Source of the DNA: Dipetalonema caudispina
Taxonomy: Eukaryota > Nematoda > Chromadorea > Rhabditida > Onchocercidae
DNA length: 64,000 nt
Assembly: GCA_013365325.1 (NCBI GenBank)
Contig: JABVXV010000008.1
Span: 372,001-436,000, forward strand
Direction: 5' to 3'
Numbering within the stretch: position 1 is the stretch's first letter; each line of letters starts with the position of its first letter. The position numbers and the translations under genes were made by a program. Positions 50,922 to 63,852 of the stretch are shown here, one piece after another. The notes below the pieces were generated by a model. That model had not been told where the DNA came from and ran no database searches. It saw nothing but the letters and a program-made list of their open reading frames with translations.

Positions 50922-53301
50922 ATGGAGGATGATAAACCGGATATTTTGTCGTTTGAATGTTATTCGTTTGAACCGGACACTGAAATATATTCTAATCATC
51001 AATTGCATCACATACAACCAATGAAATTGCTTTATCATCTCAGCGATCACACCATATCACTCATTGAACCACATCTTCCAAATAATAGCATTTTACAGGT
51101 AATTCTATTTTAGACTCATAAAAGCCAATATGGAATTTTTTTCATATTTGCTTCAATTTGTTTCCCACATATATATTCTTTTATTTACTGCTAATATATA
51201 TTCCATTATTTATTGCTAAGTGATGATTGCTATATATGCTATTGCCCAATGCATGTTAGGTTCACCATAATGGTTTTTAAAAAACAAAGAATTGAACTGT
51301 TTTGATTGGTAAAATTTATATTCTATTTCAGAGTCGCACATTTACTCATCAGAGAGTACCAAAATTAGACCGAAATTATGGTCAAAACTATTTGCATTGG
51401 TCAGATTTAAATGTTGCAAAAGACATTCATCTATTCTCGAGAACATACAGAATTACTGCTTGTGATCATCACACCAGGGTTCATTAATGTTTTCTCAGTT
51501 CAAATCATTAATTGTCACTGCAGGCGGAAAACAAATGAGTAAATTCATGATTGATTTTCTGCCTTTCTTTAGGATTTTCTAACAAAAAAAGGAATAGAAG
51601 TTAATGAAGAAGAGGAAATTCCGATGGATCCATGGATTCAACACCAAGAGCAGCAGCAATCTTCGAGCAAAAACAAGGAAAGCTTAGAGGAAAAGTCCGA
51701 GTGGAATCATGAGGTAGTATAGTTCGCTGTTTGACTTTCCATAGATGCGGAAAAGGCTTGCAGAAGTTTTGAAGTACACCTCCCGTATTTTGTTCACTAA
51801 CTTATTTGACATCGACATGTTAGTTTTATTGACTAATCTAAGATTTATTGATTCAGGCCGATTTTGAACTCTCAGGTATAGATTATTTCCGCTTCTTTAT
51901 TTTTTAAATTTCTACTACCGATAAAACAAATTTGCAAGAATTCAGAAAGTGGACTATTCGGATGCGCCAGAAAAGTTGCACTTGTTGGCCTGTTGGTTAG
52001 ATGATGCTTCTATTCGGACATTCCATATGGTAGTACATACAATCGACGATACTGTTGCACTAGTGGAGAGTACTCGTGGATTCAAGGGACAACTTTTTCT
52101 CAAAAGGAACAAACTTCCTTTTATCAAAAAAGGTCTCCGGCTTTCAAAGAAATGAGCAATTTTTCAGAAACTTTTCTGGATTTACCTTCACCCGATGAAT
52201 TCTGTTGTTATTTCAGACGTTCGACAATTCTATCATAGCAGTGAGATACGTCCCGGCTTATGGGTAGAGGTTTACACCAGGCCAATGTTTATTTTCAGTT
52301 GTGAAGGTCCAGAAACGCGCAACTTCCTGAAACGTTTCGGACCCATTGATTTTGAAGATTACGAAAAAGTGAGTTTGTCAAGTCAGCGAAAAAACCTATG
52401 GATGTTGCTTGATGTATAATGAGCTTAGAAATGAGTTCTTATTGCAGCAAATGAACTGAGACTTGGGGATTTTGAACAAAATCAAACTAAGCTGAGATAA
52501 ACTTCAGACTCTTGTGAATGGACCACCGCCGAAAGAAATTGGAAACATACCGTTACAAATGAAGTTCATTGCACTAATGGTGATTCTTAATTTTAATAGT
52601 ATTCTTAGAATTCAATATCCAAATAGCAGCTTCTAAAATTCTGAAACTTTAATTTAAAGCTTTACTTAACTTTTACATTCATCTTTTCAATAATTTCTTT
52701 TCATGTTGTCTGTGATAAATCTAGAAGTTTAATTCATTTAAAAGATGAAATGTATTTTGAATAACAAGGTGATATTTTAAGACTTCTTAAATTTTCAAAC
52801 AGACTAGAAAGAATAGTTTCAGGAGGGAGGAAAAGGATTATTCGAGGACAAAAAATTTCTGATAACATTTCATGTCAATAAAGAGAAGTTGGACATTGCT
52901 GAAGCTGTAACGGATCGAAAATGGTGCTGTGGACGAACGTTCCTAAAAGGCATCAACTGCAGCAGATATGGGTTGGTTTTGAAATTTTTTGTGTGAATTT
53001 GTATATTTCGAATCTTGTTGAAATCTCACAACTTCTTTTTTTGCCCATGCACCATATTTCATTTTTATCAATTAATTAATTTTGATTCGCTTGGTATGTA
53101 TTTGACATCATAGATTGATTTGAGATAGATCTAAAACTTTGTCTAAGATTTATACTAAACATACAGATGAATGTTATTTGCAGCATGGATAAGTATAAAA
53201 TTGGTTCTACTCTGAGAATTTATCGGTGGAACTTCCGTTTGCTGGAAGCTGACGATATAACACGACAATATTTACTCTTAAAAGAAAGTCAACAGTTGTA
53301 G
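50922..53301 (+). CDS. efhc-1: EFHC1/2-like protein, three DM10 domains, no EF-hand
   Basis: EFHC proteins are microtubule- and cilium-associated, and in axonemes they sit inside doublet microtubules. Eight exons join in phase: 50922-51098 (ATG), 51332-51478, 51573-51713, 51946-52132, 52217-52368, 52508-52579, 52823-52971 and 53184-53301 (TAG), giving 380 aa. DM10-1 spans exons 1-3 (LLYHLSDHTISLIEP, HWSDLNVAKDI, FSRTYRITACD). DM10-2 spans exons 4-5 (LLACWLDDAS, HTIDDTVALVES, RPGLWVEVYTRPMFIFSCEG). DM10-3 spans exons 6-8 (MKFIALM, KKFLITFHVNKEKLDI, IGSTLRIYRWNFRLLEAD). Human EFHC1 is 640 aa, with a longer N-terminus and a C-terminal EF-hand region. Here the frame stops about 15 residues after DM10-3, so the EF-hands are absent. 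An N-terminal exon may have been missed. Confidence 0.88.
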
Positions 53302-53761
53302 CAAAATGAAATTCATTAAATTCAATAATTGTTTGTTTGAAAATATGTTTCAAGACGAGATTGCTTCTAAATGAGGATTCGTTATCTATTTTTCGAATTA
53401 AAGATTTTATGAATCGATTGTTAGATTCGAGATGTTAGATTAACCTTAAAAATTAAAATTAGTTTCTCAGTGCAAAATTATTCTTCCTCCTCTTCTTCTC
53501 TCCATTAAAAAAGAATGTTTTTCCATAATTTAATCGAATCTGATAACAAAGAAGCAGTATTGTTGACACTTTGTGGATGCTTCATTTCAATGGAATATCC
53601 AATTGTTTGATGATATTCCGTCACTGAAACAAAAAAAAAAATCTGAAACGAAATTTTATTTAAAAGAAAGTAGCAAAGTCAATAAAAATGTTTTCTATAA
53701 TCTGTTGCGAACAATCTATTACATATTATTATTACAACGGAAACAAGAAATTGCTTATAAC
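53302..53761. other. Convergent 3' region
   Basis: 460 bases between the EFHC stop and the CUB-protein stop, A+T-rich, containing both 3' UTRs. No gene seen. Confidence 0.6.
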
Positions 53762-56700
53762 TTACGAGCCATTTTCATGGGACAAGTTGGTGAATCCAAC
53801 TACGGAAGTACCATGCCAGCGACCTCGTCTGTTTGCGAAACATAATAGCCGTTTGTAACAAGTTAAACCAAATACAATGCTAGTAATAATAAATAGTAAT
53901 ATGCAGAAAATAATACCCAAATGCTTCGAACCTCCCAAGTCATCAACAACGTCACTTTTATCACTTACTGATGCGCTTTCTGTAAAATTGTATTTCTTCG
54001 GAATCGAGATAAATTGAGCCAGGAATGATTGTGAAGTTTCCCTCCGGGCATAAGCGAAAAAACTTCTGCTCATGGAAGCTTTCTAAATTTTCTCATCATC
54101 TCTCTCATTTCTTACTTGAAAATGATAGCATTCAGAAATATAAGAAAAGTACCAGCAGAATAATACAGGACGAATCCTTTGTTGGTGATACTAATGTCGG
54201 TTTCAAAATAAACTGTCATATTTTCAGTGGTACTTCGTAATAAATCTGCGAAGATTTCAACTCCACTGATACTGCAAAATTAATTTATCATGTGGGTACG
54301 ATTTGATATTTTGGCTGTTTCGATGCATACAACTTCATTCAGTTCAACAAAGACTTGCAATAAAATTGAACATTGTTTAGAGAATTGTGATGTATTCTTT
54401 GAATGTGAACAATTTCCCGAACCAATAATTTCAAAACAGAGCGAAAAAAAAAGAAAAAAAGCTTGAAACAAACATTCTAATTCGCCTATCGGTTATATTG
54501 GTACCGTCGAAAATAGCCAATATATCTTCGTTCGGCTCCAGTGCCAATTCAGTGATATTTGCAACAACAATGTATCCATGTGGTGCAGTTATCAAGTATT
54601 GGCACTTCATCAAATTACAATAATGACTAGGATAATCTGGTGATGTAAGTTGCTTCCATAAATCTTTCTCTGCTTTCAGTTCCAAACAACCACATTCACA
54701 TACTGAATTGTGTTCAGTAAAAATCTAATTGAAGAATCCAAAATTTGAATCTGGGAACATTTAAAATCTGAACCTGACTGGGCGTCAGTCATCTTCTACA
54801 TTATATTTCTAAACAAAAATGAAACTAATAGTCTCTATTATTGAGTTAAAATTAAAACTGATGCTTTTACGTTTCCCAACAGAAAACAAATTTTTTCTAC
54901 AAACACACTAAACATATTCACATAGATAACAATGACTACGAATTTTTCGAAACGTTATGAAAAATTAGACAAACTTACTTGACAGATCAGAGTCATCATA
55001 TCACTACATTTTGATCTAACTTTAATAGACAAGAAAACAAACTTGATTTCCATTTGTAATCAAAATCGAACTGAGCAGTGCTTCTGTTGATATCAGATGC
55101 CAAGTGATACCAAATCATCATTGGTGTATCGTTCGTTACTTCTTCTGTTCCACTCTGAGCTAGCGCTGGTTCGAAACTATATTTATTATTCGCATATTGC
55201 TGTATTTTCATATGAATGATTGTATAACTTACTACAGATTTCAATCCAAATACTACAACTTTAGGAATCTGAACGCTCAACGTTGAACGCATCCAATTTC
55301 AGAATTCAACAATTAGTAATTTATCTTTGGATACATGTGCATCTTCCAATGAAGTTATTCATTAAGTCGATATATTATTTCCGTATAAATTCAAGTCGGT
55401 TTCAGATTTTTCGATTTCTTTGACAATCAAAATACTCCCACTACGCTATAACAATTACCACCTTTACTTTTTCTTCTAATTTTTCTCTTCGAAATTTCCA
55501 ATCTTAAATCCTTACATTTCATCATCTCTACAGAAGAACGTTGGATATGAAATACTCTCCCATCAAATATTTTGAGAATTGAAGATACGAAGAATTTTAT
55601 GAGGATTAAAGATACAAAGAATTGTGCAGAGGAAACTTAAACTTAGGTTTGCGTGCATACTCTAAACATATTTTGGAAATTTATTACATACATGGTAATG
55701 TCTCGTTCATTAAGATGTGAAGGAATGATATTGTAATTATTGATGTTTGTCAACACTTCCAAAAATTCTTCTTCGCCATTCTTGAAAGTATAAGTTATAT
55801 TTACTACCAGTCGTATACGATCCGTATCCAAAGCCTTTAATAAGTGTGAAAGTTATGTTATATTTACAATCTTCATCATTAAAAATATTTCGAACATCTA
55901 TCAAACTAATAAAATTAGTCATTTATCTTATTATTGAACATTTTGTTTGCATTTCATTGTTGAGCATTTGCCACAACGTTTATTTGATAATTAGAACTAA
56001 CAGTTACAGGACGATTAAATTGAAAGAAGCAGTCTAGAAAGCCACAATCTGCTGGTGAATTAAATGAAAATGTTCCTGCTGATGATGAAAATTCCAACGG
56101 TTGTGCTCCGCCCTTACATCGACAATCTTCAATTTTAAGTAATTTAATGCATTTTTTTTACCTCCTAAAATGTCTCATTTAACGAAATATTTTGCTATAA
56201 ACTAACTCCACATTATGATCTATTTTCATATACTTACTTCTTTCATATGTCTCTTTGTCATTTGCTTTGTAAATCGCTGATAGAACTAAAACTTTACTAA
56301 AGTTGAATAATTTTGCAAAAGAATGTCATTACCGTCTTTCTTTTGCATGGCACTAATAGTCATATTAAATCCAATATTTGTAACCGTCGAATCAGTAATC
56401 ATTCGTAGCACGGCACTTTCACCGCAAAATGTAAAAAATTTGTTACGACTCGTTGATAATTCGCCAGTACGGCTGTAAAATTAATTCAAACTTTAGTTTA
56501 CTACTTATTGTATCAGCAATTTTCTTATGTTATATTAGTAACAGAACTCGACTATTACATTTAAATATCTTTTGTAAATAATCATTAAATCAATTATTAA
56601 ATTATTAATTGAAAGGAAGCAAAGTGTCCTATAATTTCTAAATACTTATTTACAGAGAGACAAAAAACAAAGAAAAATGCAAATGAATAGGAATAACAGA

Positions 56701-59526
56701 TAATAACCTTTTGCAACTTTTCTCTTTTCTTGCTTATTACTTATTAGTTATTAAAAATGTTACGGAATAGATATGCAAAAAACGCTTGTTAAAAAGAAAA
56801 ATCAATGCTGAAGTGATGATAGCATGCAAGCATTGGTTACTTTAGTGTTATAATGCCTTTTTCACTGAAGTGAATCACTTTTACAACGGATCACCTTATT
56901 AAATGTCTGGATGAATGCTTCGATTTATCCAAGAAATGCACAAAATCAGAGCCATGTTCTAGGATGAACATATGAATTTCTATGATTATCGCATTATGAT
57001 GTGTAGAATCAATAGCATATTGATCAAGCTGAAGCTCTGTTTCACAATCCAATTTATCACAATATTCAAGAGGAAATCCAGGAGAGGATATTATTGTTGG
57101 ACGATCAATCCGAATGATATAACTCTTCGGAAAACATTTGCATGCTAAATAGTAGGCATTTTTTGTTTTTTTTTTTTTTTGATCATTAAATAGTAATTCA
57201 CAACTTTTGGATGTAAACAGGAAAAGGTGTAAATTGTAGAGAGGAAATCAGTTTAATTAGCTTAGAAATCGAGGGGTAATTTTCGAGAGGTATATTTAAG
57301 GCTAATTTTCAATAAAATTGAAACTTACGGCTATCGGTGCGACTGAATCGAGCTTCAAATAAAAATTTGTTACGTGATCTAGCAGGAAACAGTTCTCGCT
57401 GCACTACTGTTATCTGTATCAATATGGAATTTGTTCGCGATATTATTTCTTTTGGAGCACCATCAATCAAGCCAGTACTCCTATGAGGAAATAAAAAGTT
57501 CGCCGGATCGCAATGGTTTTTGCAAAAATTGCACTTTCTACAATGATCAGAATACAGCAGGTTTTTGTATGCTCAAAAGTTTTCTGAAATTAGTAATACT
57601 TACTCAGATAATGGAGAAATGGTATGGTCCACTGAAACTTGGTAATTTTCTGTTTCATAAACGGTAAACTTGGCCTTAGAAGCGAGCGATTTTAGATTCA
57701 ATTTTATAGCGTGACCTTCACTGGTATTCAACATATAAGCGCAACCAGTGAAGTATGCGAAATTAGTTGGCGGACTAGGTAATGATTTATCTTCAGCAGT
57801 TGCCTCGTAGAAAAATGTCGGACAAGAGTTGGCTGCAATATGTTTCGAATATTAAAGTCAAGAATAATCATTTCGATAGAAATAAAAATAGAATAACAAA
57901 ATAATGCTGGGATATTTGCATTTAAGGCTTTATTGAAATTACTGATGTGAAGTAAAGTGGGATGATTAAAACACATGTATCGAATTACTCAAATTATAAA
58001 TGCTCATAGTGAAACAACGTTGGCCAAGCATGCATATTGATATGACGATTGAAGTAATATAAATGAAGCAGCTATGTAATTTTTTGCAGTGAAATGATAG
58101 CTCAATTTCAGATGACCGTTCTACGTTTCAGTTGATCAGTTCATGTAAGCGGCGATGAAATATTACTCTTTTTCAGAAGAGAAGAAAAACAGAAACTTGT
58201 GAATGAATATAGCATACTTGATGAAGTAGTATTGATTCTGTTAAAGCGAGCATGAAATCCGGCGAATGTTTCTGTACTATCAGTAACGAATTTCAAAATG
58301 AATCCACTGCTAACAGAAGATGCAAATGATGGCCAGCCGATATCTTTGCCGGACAGCCTGAGCATTTTTCAAGTTTGACAAGATTTTCATTGAATTAGTG
58401 AGGAGGTAAAAAAAAATAAGTAAGAAAAATTTACTTACTACTTACGCTTTCACCTTTTATATGTTTAATTATCAATTAATCGTTAACATCACTCACAAAG
58501 TTTGTTTCGTTTAGTACATTGATTATCAGTTGTTCAGATAAATGCTTACTGACAAATATGCAACAATATTTCAGCATATGAAACTTTTGAATTATCTGTT
58601 CCTCGACGTCTCCATGTTATCTAAGTCTATTGGGACATCCGAGGAGTGTTTCAAGCGAAGTGTAAATGTTGTAAAAAAAGAAGCAATAATATGCATAATT
58701 CTATCATTTAAAAATAGAAAAAAAGCAGAAATATTTCTGCAAGTTACACACGTAGCAATACGGGCTGAATACTGAGTGTTCGCAAAGATGAATGTTTGAT
58801 GAATCTCAAGGAAATCATGTTGTAGTTCAGTTTCAAAAGAAACAATTGATAAATGAATTGATTGATGCGGGACTGCATCTATCTGAAAATGATCTGATGA
58901 GGAATTTTCAGGAGGCACATTCGAAGAAATACCATGTAAAGTTGAATGGGAAACAAAAACAGAAAAGTTTGTATCTTAGGATGTTACTGGGTCACTTTTC
59001 TTTTATGTTCCTTGTTTTTTATACTCCAATAAATTTCTAAGTTTTAAATTTAAAAAGACCATAAACAAACCTCATATTTACAATTTAGATTGTTACAATA
59101 ACTAGTAGGATAACCGGGACTTTTTAGTTCACCAGCAGCAACATCAATGTCGAAATTCGTAGACCGACATTTACATGTATCCAGACGACTCGTTCCCGTA
59201 CCTATGTCCAGACTTCATGTAAGGCTATTGTCAAATAATCCAAAATTCCATATAAATCATATATTTTAACTTCAAACTATCAATAGTCTGAGTGCTGTTT
59301 TTGGAAGGAAATCCCTCAAACCTTCGGATCTTAATTCTTTGCAATCAGTTTTTTGCCTCATTCGTGATATTTTTTCTGGTTTATATCTAATAAAATATTC
59401 GAAAAAAAAAATCCTTCAAAGAAACTTATCGGTAATCTTACCGGTATAAGCAGCATTAATAATAAAAATGAAGTAAGTGATGAAATGAATGAGTAGCCGA
59501 GAAAAGCTCATATGTGCAACTTTCAT
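53762..59526 (-). CDS. Type I membrane protein with five tandem CUB/CUB-like domains
   Basis: Fourteen exons join in perfect phase into 739 aa: 59526-59442 (ATG), 59201-59071, 58882-58752, 58357-58218, 57832-57604, 57480-57329, 57144-56895, 56472-56333, 56126-56008, 55834-55692, 55176-55043, 54702-54474, 54271-54153 and 53979-53762 (TAA). A signal peptide (MKVAHMSFSRLLIHF..., about 26 residues) precedes five repeats. Repeats 1, 3 and 5 are recognisable CUBs with a C-x-C start and SPGYPTSYCNN, SSPGFPLEYCD or TSPDYPSHYC. Repeats 2 and 4 are more divergent. The transmembrane helix is LGIIFCILLFIITSIVFGL, followed by a 38-residue tail with Arg-rich start. Each repeat spans 2-3 exons. No LDLa, EGF or protease domain is visible. 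Worm LEV-10 and SOL-1 share the multi-CUB-plus-helix layout and act in receptor clustering or gating. Orthology to either is unproven. Confidence 0.85.
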
Positions 59527-60267
59527 CACTGTGATTGAAATGTCGACGAAATATTTTGCAATAAAGCACGGTTATGATGATAGGATGGGGTAGTGCTCTT
59601 TCGGGTATAAGCATTGTTTGGTGGTTTGATGTGAGCGGGGGATACCGATCAAATTACATTCAACAATAAACAATGCTTATGTGTTAAAACGTGATGATAC
59701 CAAGAAAAAAAAACGTCACTGATCGTTCAGAAAAATCCAGAAATTTCAACCTTGCTTGGAATTCAAAAAACTTTGCAATTTGAGTGTGCTGATATCTTTG
59801 CACTTTTCCTATGAACTACATCCCAAACATTTACATTGATTCATGAAATTTACGCCCCCGAAAAAGAAACTTGATCAAAAACATTACATTGTGATGTAAG
59901 AATCACGTCCCCTCCAAATCTTTAAATCGCCATTTAAGAACACATGTCAAGGTAATAATTCATTCCATATCTAGAATGATTTGCCAGACTTTGAAGCGAG
60001 TGTGAAACATTCCTAATAAATGAATTTGTCAACGGAAATAACGAGTATCTTCTCGTCCTTCGTCATTTGCAAAATGGAGACCATCGCACTTTAGGTTTAA
60101 ATCGAAAAGCTTATCAAATCAATTTGCCAAGGTATAACAATACAAAACCGAACAACTTTATTTCTTTTGCCATTTCATGGGTAATAATGTATCAAAAGCT
60201 GTAAACTTTAATTCACTGTTCATTTCCCAAATATACATCGTTAGACATAAGAAAAACACACCTAAAG
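59527..60267. other. 5' flank of the CUB-protein gene
   Basis: Presumed promoter region, A+T-rich. No feature can be assigned and no coding segment was seen. Confidence 0.5.
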
Positions 60268-60516
60268 ATGTCCATGGAAAGGAAAGATGACAGCAAGAAG
60301 GCACTTGAAGGTAAGGAAAGTAAGGAAGTGAAGAAAGATGGAAAACTGCATAACAATATTAAAGTAGCAACCCGCAGTAACAAAACAGAGAAAGATGAAA
60401 CTAACAAATTCTTTACCGATAAACGTACCTCATCAATCGAAAGTTCTGTCTCAAAGACAAAGTTATTTATTGTCGGACAAAAATTTGTCTCCATGAACGA
60501 TAGTAAAATTGACTGA
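60268..60516 (+). CDS. Possible small Lys-rich protein, 82 aa
   Basis: An uninterrupted frame from ATG to TGA of strongly polar composition (MSMERKDDSKKALEGKESKE..., many Lys/Glu/Ser). No signal peptide, helix or known motif. GTAAGG strings inside could be donors, so it may be a first exon. The opposite strand is also open but reads as a Leu/Ser-rich shadow. Coding status is uncertain. Confidence 0.3.
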   Translation: MSMERKDDSKKALEGKESKEVKKDGKLHNNIKVATRSNKTEKDETNKFFTDKRTSSIESSVSKTKLFIVGQKFVSMNDSKID

Positions 60517-61635
60517 ATATTTTTCAAATCTTAATCCGAAAGGTATTGAATTCTATCTGCAAACTCAAATCGTTCTTCAGAAAATTCGAATGTATGAGCA
60601 CGCAACGTTTATCAAAATTGATGCTGCGTTCATGAAAATTATGATGCTTCAGTAGACTGAAAAGACGAACAGATATGAAAAAAATGAGCTCAACAGAGGT
60701 AAGAAATCTTTTCTAACGAAATCCGGACCAAAATTATTTTCATAAAATTCTTTTGTTCCGTAAACAATGAGAAAATTCCCTATCCTTTTTTCTCAATTGT
60801 TTAAACATGAAAGACATATGAATCCCTGCACTATTGCATGCTCCTAAAGTATAAATTTTATAAAAGCAAACCTATTGTGACAAACTAACACTATTAAGAA
60901 TAGAAATAGTGCAGAAGAGTAGCAGTAATAATGACCATAATTTTCAAAAATGTTAGGCAAAAATCTTCCTCGCTTATCCCTTCAACGGTATGCAGCACGA
61001 AAAATAAGTAAAGCAAAAATATGAGCGATTTACACCGGAAGAAGTACAATTGAAATAGTTCATAACATTCAGGCATTAAGAAATTAGCAAACTATCAGTT
61101 ATGACATGTTGCGATTAATAATTTAAGTGCAATGAGATTTTGTGGTTCCAACTGATTTTACGGAAGAACTAACACTTTTCTAACTAAAGCTTTATACATT
61201 CAAAGCACTTAAATATTTTGGACAGCCATTATATCGGTCTAAATCACTTGCGTCCGTACGACCAAAGCCAACATAACTATAAGTCTATTTTTTGGCACAT
61301 AGAATAACTTTTACTGATTCATGACTTATTCAAAAAACACTCGCTGATAAGGCAAAAGTTATCCTCTTAGCCAATTAAAGTTTTCCTTCTATTTTTTGCA
61401 TGACAGTTAACATCGTATTCAAAAAATAACTAGTCGATTGTAGAATTAGAAAGTAACCGATTATAAGACGAGTTTTTGTTATAACCTTAAGAAAAAAACA
61501 TAACTTTTTGCACTTCTCTTACCTAGCAAAAGACAGTTATGCTATGACAGCACGTACCACAGCATAGCTTAGAATCGACTTATTAGGATATGATCTAAAG
61601 AAAAGTTATACTTTTCGTATAAAAGTATTTAGAAT
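60517..61635. other. Intergenic, 3' flank of the motin-like gene
   Basis: A+T-rich, with short random frames only. No supported exon on either strand. Confidence 0.5.
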
Positions 61636-63852
61636 TTAAACATCCCAGATTTCTTCGGCTGAAATCTGTTTTCCGCATAGTTCCTCATTGGCGATAGTGG
61701 CAGCAACGATAGTATCATTTGATTTTGCAGCTGATCGGTTCGGAATTCTAGAATATATACCTTCACTATCAGAAAATGCCAAATCATAATGCGGTGGTAT
61801 AGAAATTGGTCGTGTATAGCCATTCAGATTTGTGCTGTATATTCCCTTCGCATCAGTAGAAGCAGCGTTTTGATCCGCGAATATTTCCTCCTGACATGAC
61901 GAGGAATGCGGGAACGTTGTTAAAGCTTTGCTGGTTGAACGAGTAGCAGTGATGACAGCAGTAGCAGAAGTAGCACTACTATCATTTGACAGATCCAGTG
62001 GTATATCGGATGATGTGGGAAGCGTATCTGGTGACGAAAGATGCAAGTCGGTAGGTAAAAGTGCTGTTGCTGAATTTGCTCTCAAATGTATATGCACGAA
62101 TCCGGCACGCGTTCCGGATGATGTTCGCCCATGATGTACGCATCTGAAATCATTATGACTAGAAATCAGGACTATGAGTCAACACCATGCCTGAAACTGA
62201 TTAAAGTCACCTTAGGTAAAGGAAGAGTAACAGTACTGAAAAATTCGCTTTACGCTTTGATCTAGAATCAGAATACTTAAATGATTAAGCATTACGGCTA
62301 TGCTACAATTTACGACTGCAATTGTAACCGATATTAACAGTATTGTTCACATAAATTCCTCAGATTTAAGTATAAGCTGTAACTGCCTAACGTTGAATTA
62401 TTTTTGCATAAAATGCAGTAATTTAATGCTGAAAGCTATTGTATTATAAAGTTTAAAAAACCAGAGCTATAATCTGAATCAATTTTGTCTTTTATCTACG
62501 CTATGTAAATTATAAAAGGATACCGGTTACGGGAACGTTCTGTTGTAAAACAGCGTCTATCAGCAATTTTCAGACGCATTTGCTCCATACGCGCCATATC
62601 TTCGCGGAACCTAAATATGATAACTTTAAAAACAAAATTCAAAAAAGTCTAGGAAGTCATGTTGATGGGTTAATAAATGTAGAAAATACAGAATACAATA
62701 AAAGTTTCAGATTCAACTACGCATTTGAAATCTTTCAAACTAATTTTAACAAATATAAAATAACAACATACCTGCGATCATCATTATTCCTAATGCGATC
62801 AATTTCTCTTTCCAACAAACTTGTTCTGCTTTCTGAACTTTTGCGCTCGTCTTCCAGTTTTTCGGACAGTCTTTCTTTCTCTTCCGTTAATTCCGCTATC
62901 TTACGATCTTTCTCACTTTTTTCTTCTTCCATTTTTTTTAGTTTGCCAGAACTTGAAAAGTTTTGACGAAATCAACAAATACAAGGCCTGGTCACGAAAA
63001 ATGGACAAGTCTTTCAATGTTTTACGAAACTAAACATTTCAGAATATGAACTAACAGTGTATCCGACTGTGTAGCTATCGCCATTTTATTTCGCTGCATT
63101 TCCTCGTGAAATTTGGCTTCTAGTTCAATAACATTCTTTTCCAACTGTGCAATAATATCCTCTAAACAGGAAAAACTCTTCAGAAGTAATGACACAAATA
63201 CTCTAAAAAACCTTGTGTTTACCCGTGATAAGAAACTTCCAAACCATAAAAGAATTTCAACGCGCATGTTTGCTGTCAGTATATGAAAAAGTACCTTTCG
63301 CATGAAGAGTCTTTTTGAGCTTTGTTAACTCATCATTTTCTGGATTTCTAGCACTCGAACCCTTTTTCACTCCAACTGAAACACTTTCTTTAGCCAGCTG
63401 CATTTTCAGTTGAGCATTTTCCATCTCAAGTTGTGCCCTTTCGCGGTTCCATTCATCTTCTCGAGATCGTTTATCGAACATTGATTTCTGAGAATAATCG
63501 TAAAATTTTGAGCCATATACATTATGAAATAAGAACGAAATCATTTTAGAAAACAAATAAGAGTAACAAACTTCAACAGCTTTCTGCAACGATTCGGCCC
63601 TTTCTACTCTCTCCGTAAGCTCCTCCACTTCTTTTTCTTTCCTCCATGCTTTTTCTTGTGCATTTCCAAGAGCCTTCTCCAAAATCTAAAAGAAAGAAAC
63701 ATGTTCAACCAAAGAGAAAAAAGAAAGTAGTGATCAGTTAACAAAAACAAGTCGAAGGCGAACCTGAATATGATTCCTTTGATCCTTCAAGGTAACTTCC
63801 AATGCTTCAATATCCATTTTCTGGCGTTCTTTACATGTTATCAATTCTTTAT
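61636..63852 (-). CDS. Angiomotin-like coiled-coil protein, C-terminal part, 5' end outside window
   Basis: Seven exons join in phase: 63852-63764, 63685-63572, 63487-63295, 63161-63056, 62951-62772, 62610-62524 and 62143-61636 (TAA), giving about 425 visible residues. The first about 255 are coiled coil (ILEKALGNAQEKAWRKEKEV, EDIIAQLEKNVIELEAKFHE, KIAELTEEKERLSEKLEDER). Then comes a Ser/Thr/Ala-rich tail of about 170 residues ending AEEIWDV. The word LEKALGNAQ, the spacing to a Lys-Arg-Ser-Arg-Glu stretch, and KEDIIAQLE...FHEEMQRNK...QSDT recall the motin coiled coil as I remember it. Motins scaffold tight-junction and Hippo-pathway proteins. Similarity of coiled coils is weak evidence, so the family call is tentative. 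The hydrophobic C-terminal Val could bind a PDZ domain, but the motif is not canonical. Confidence 0.55.
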
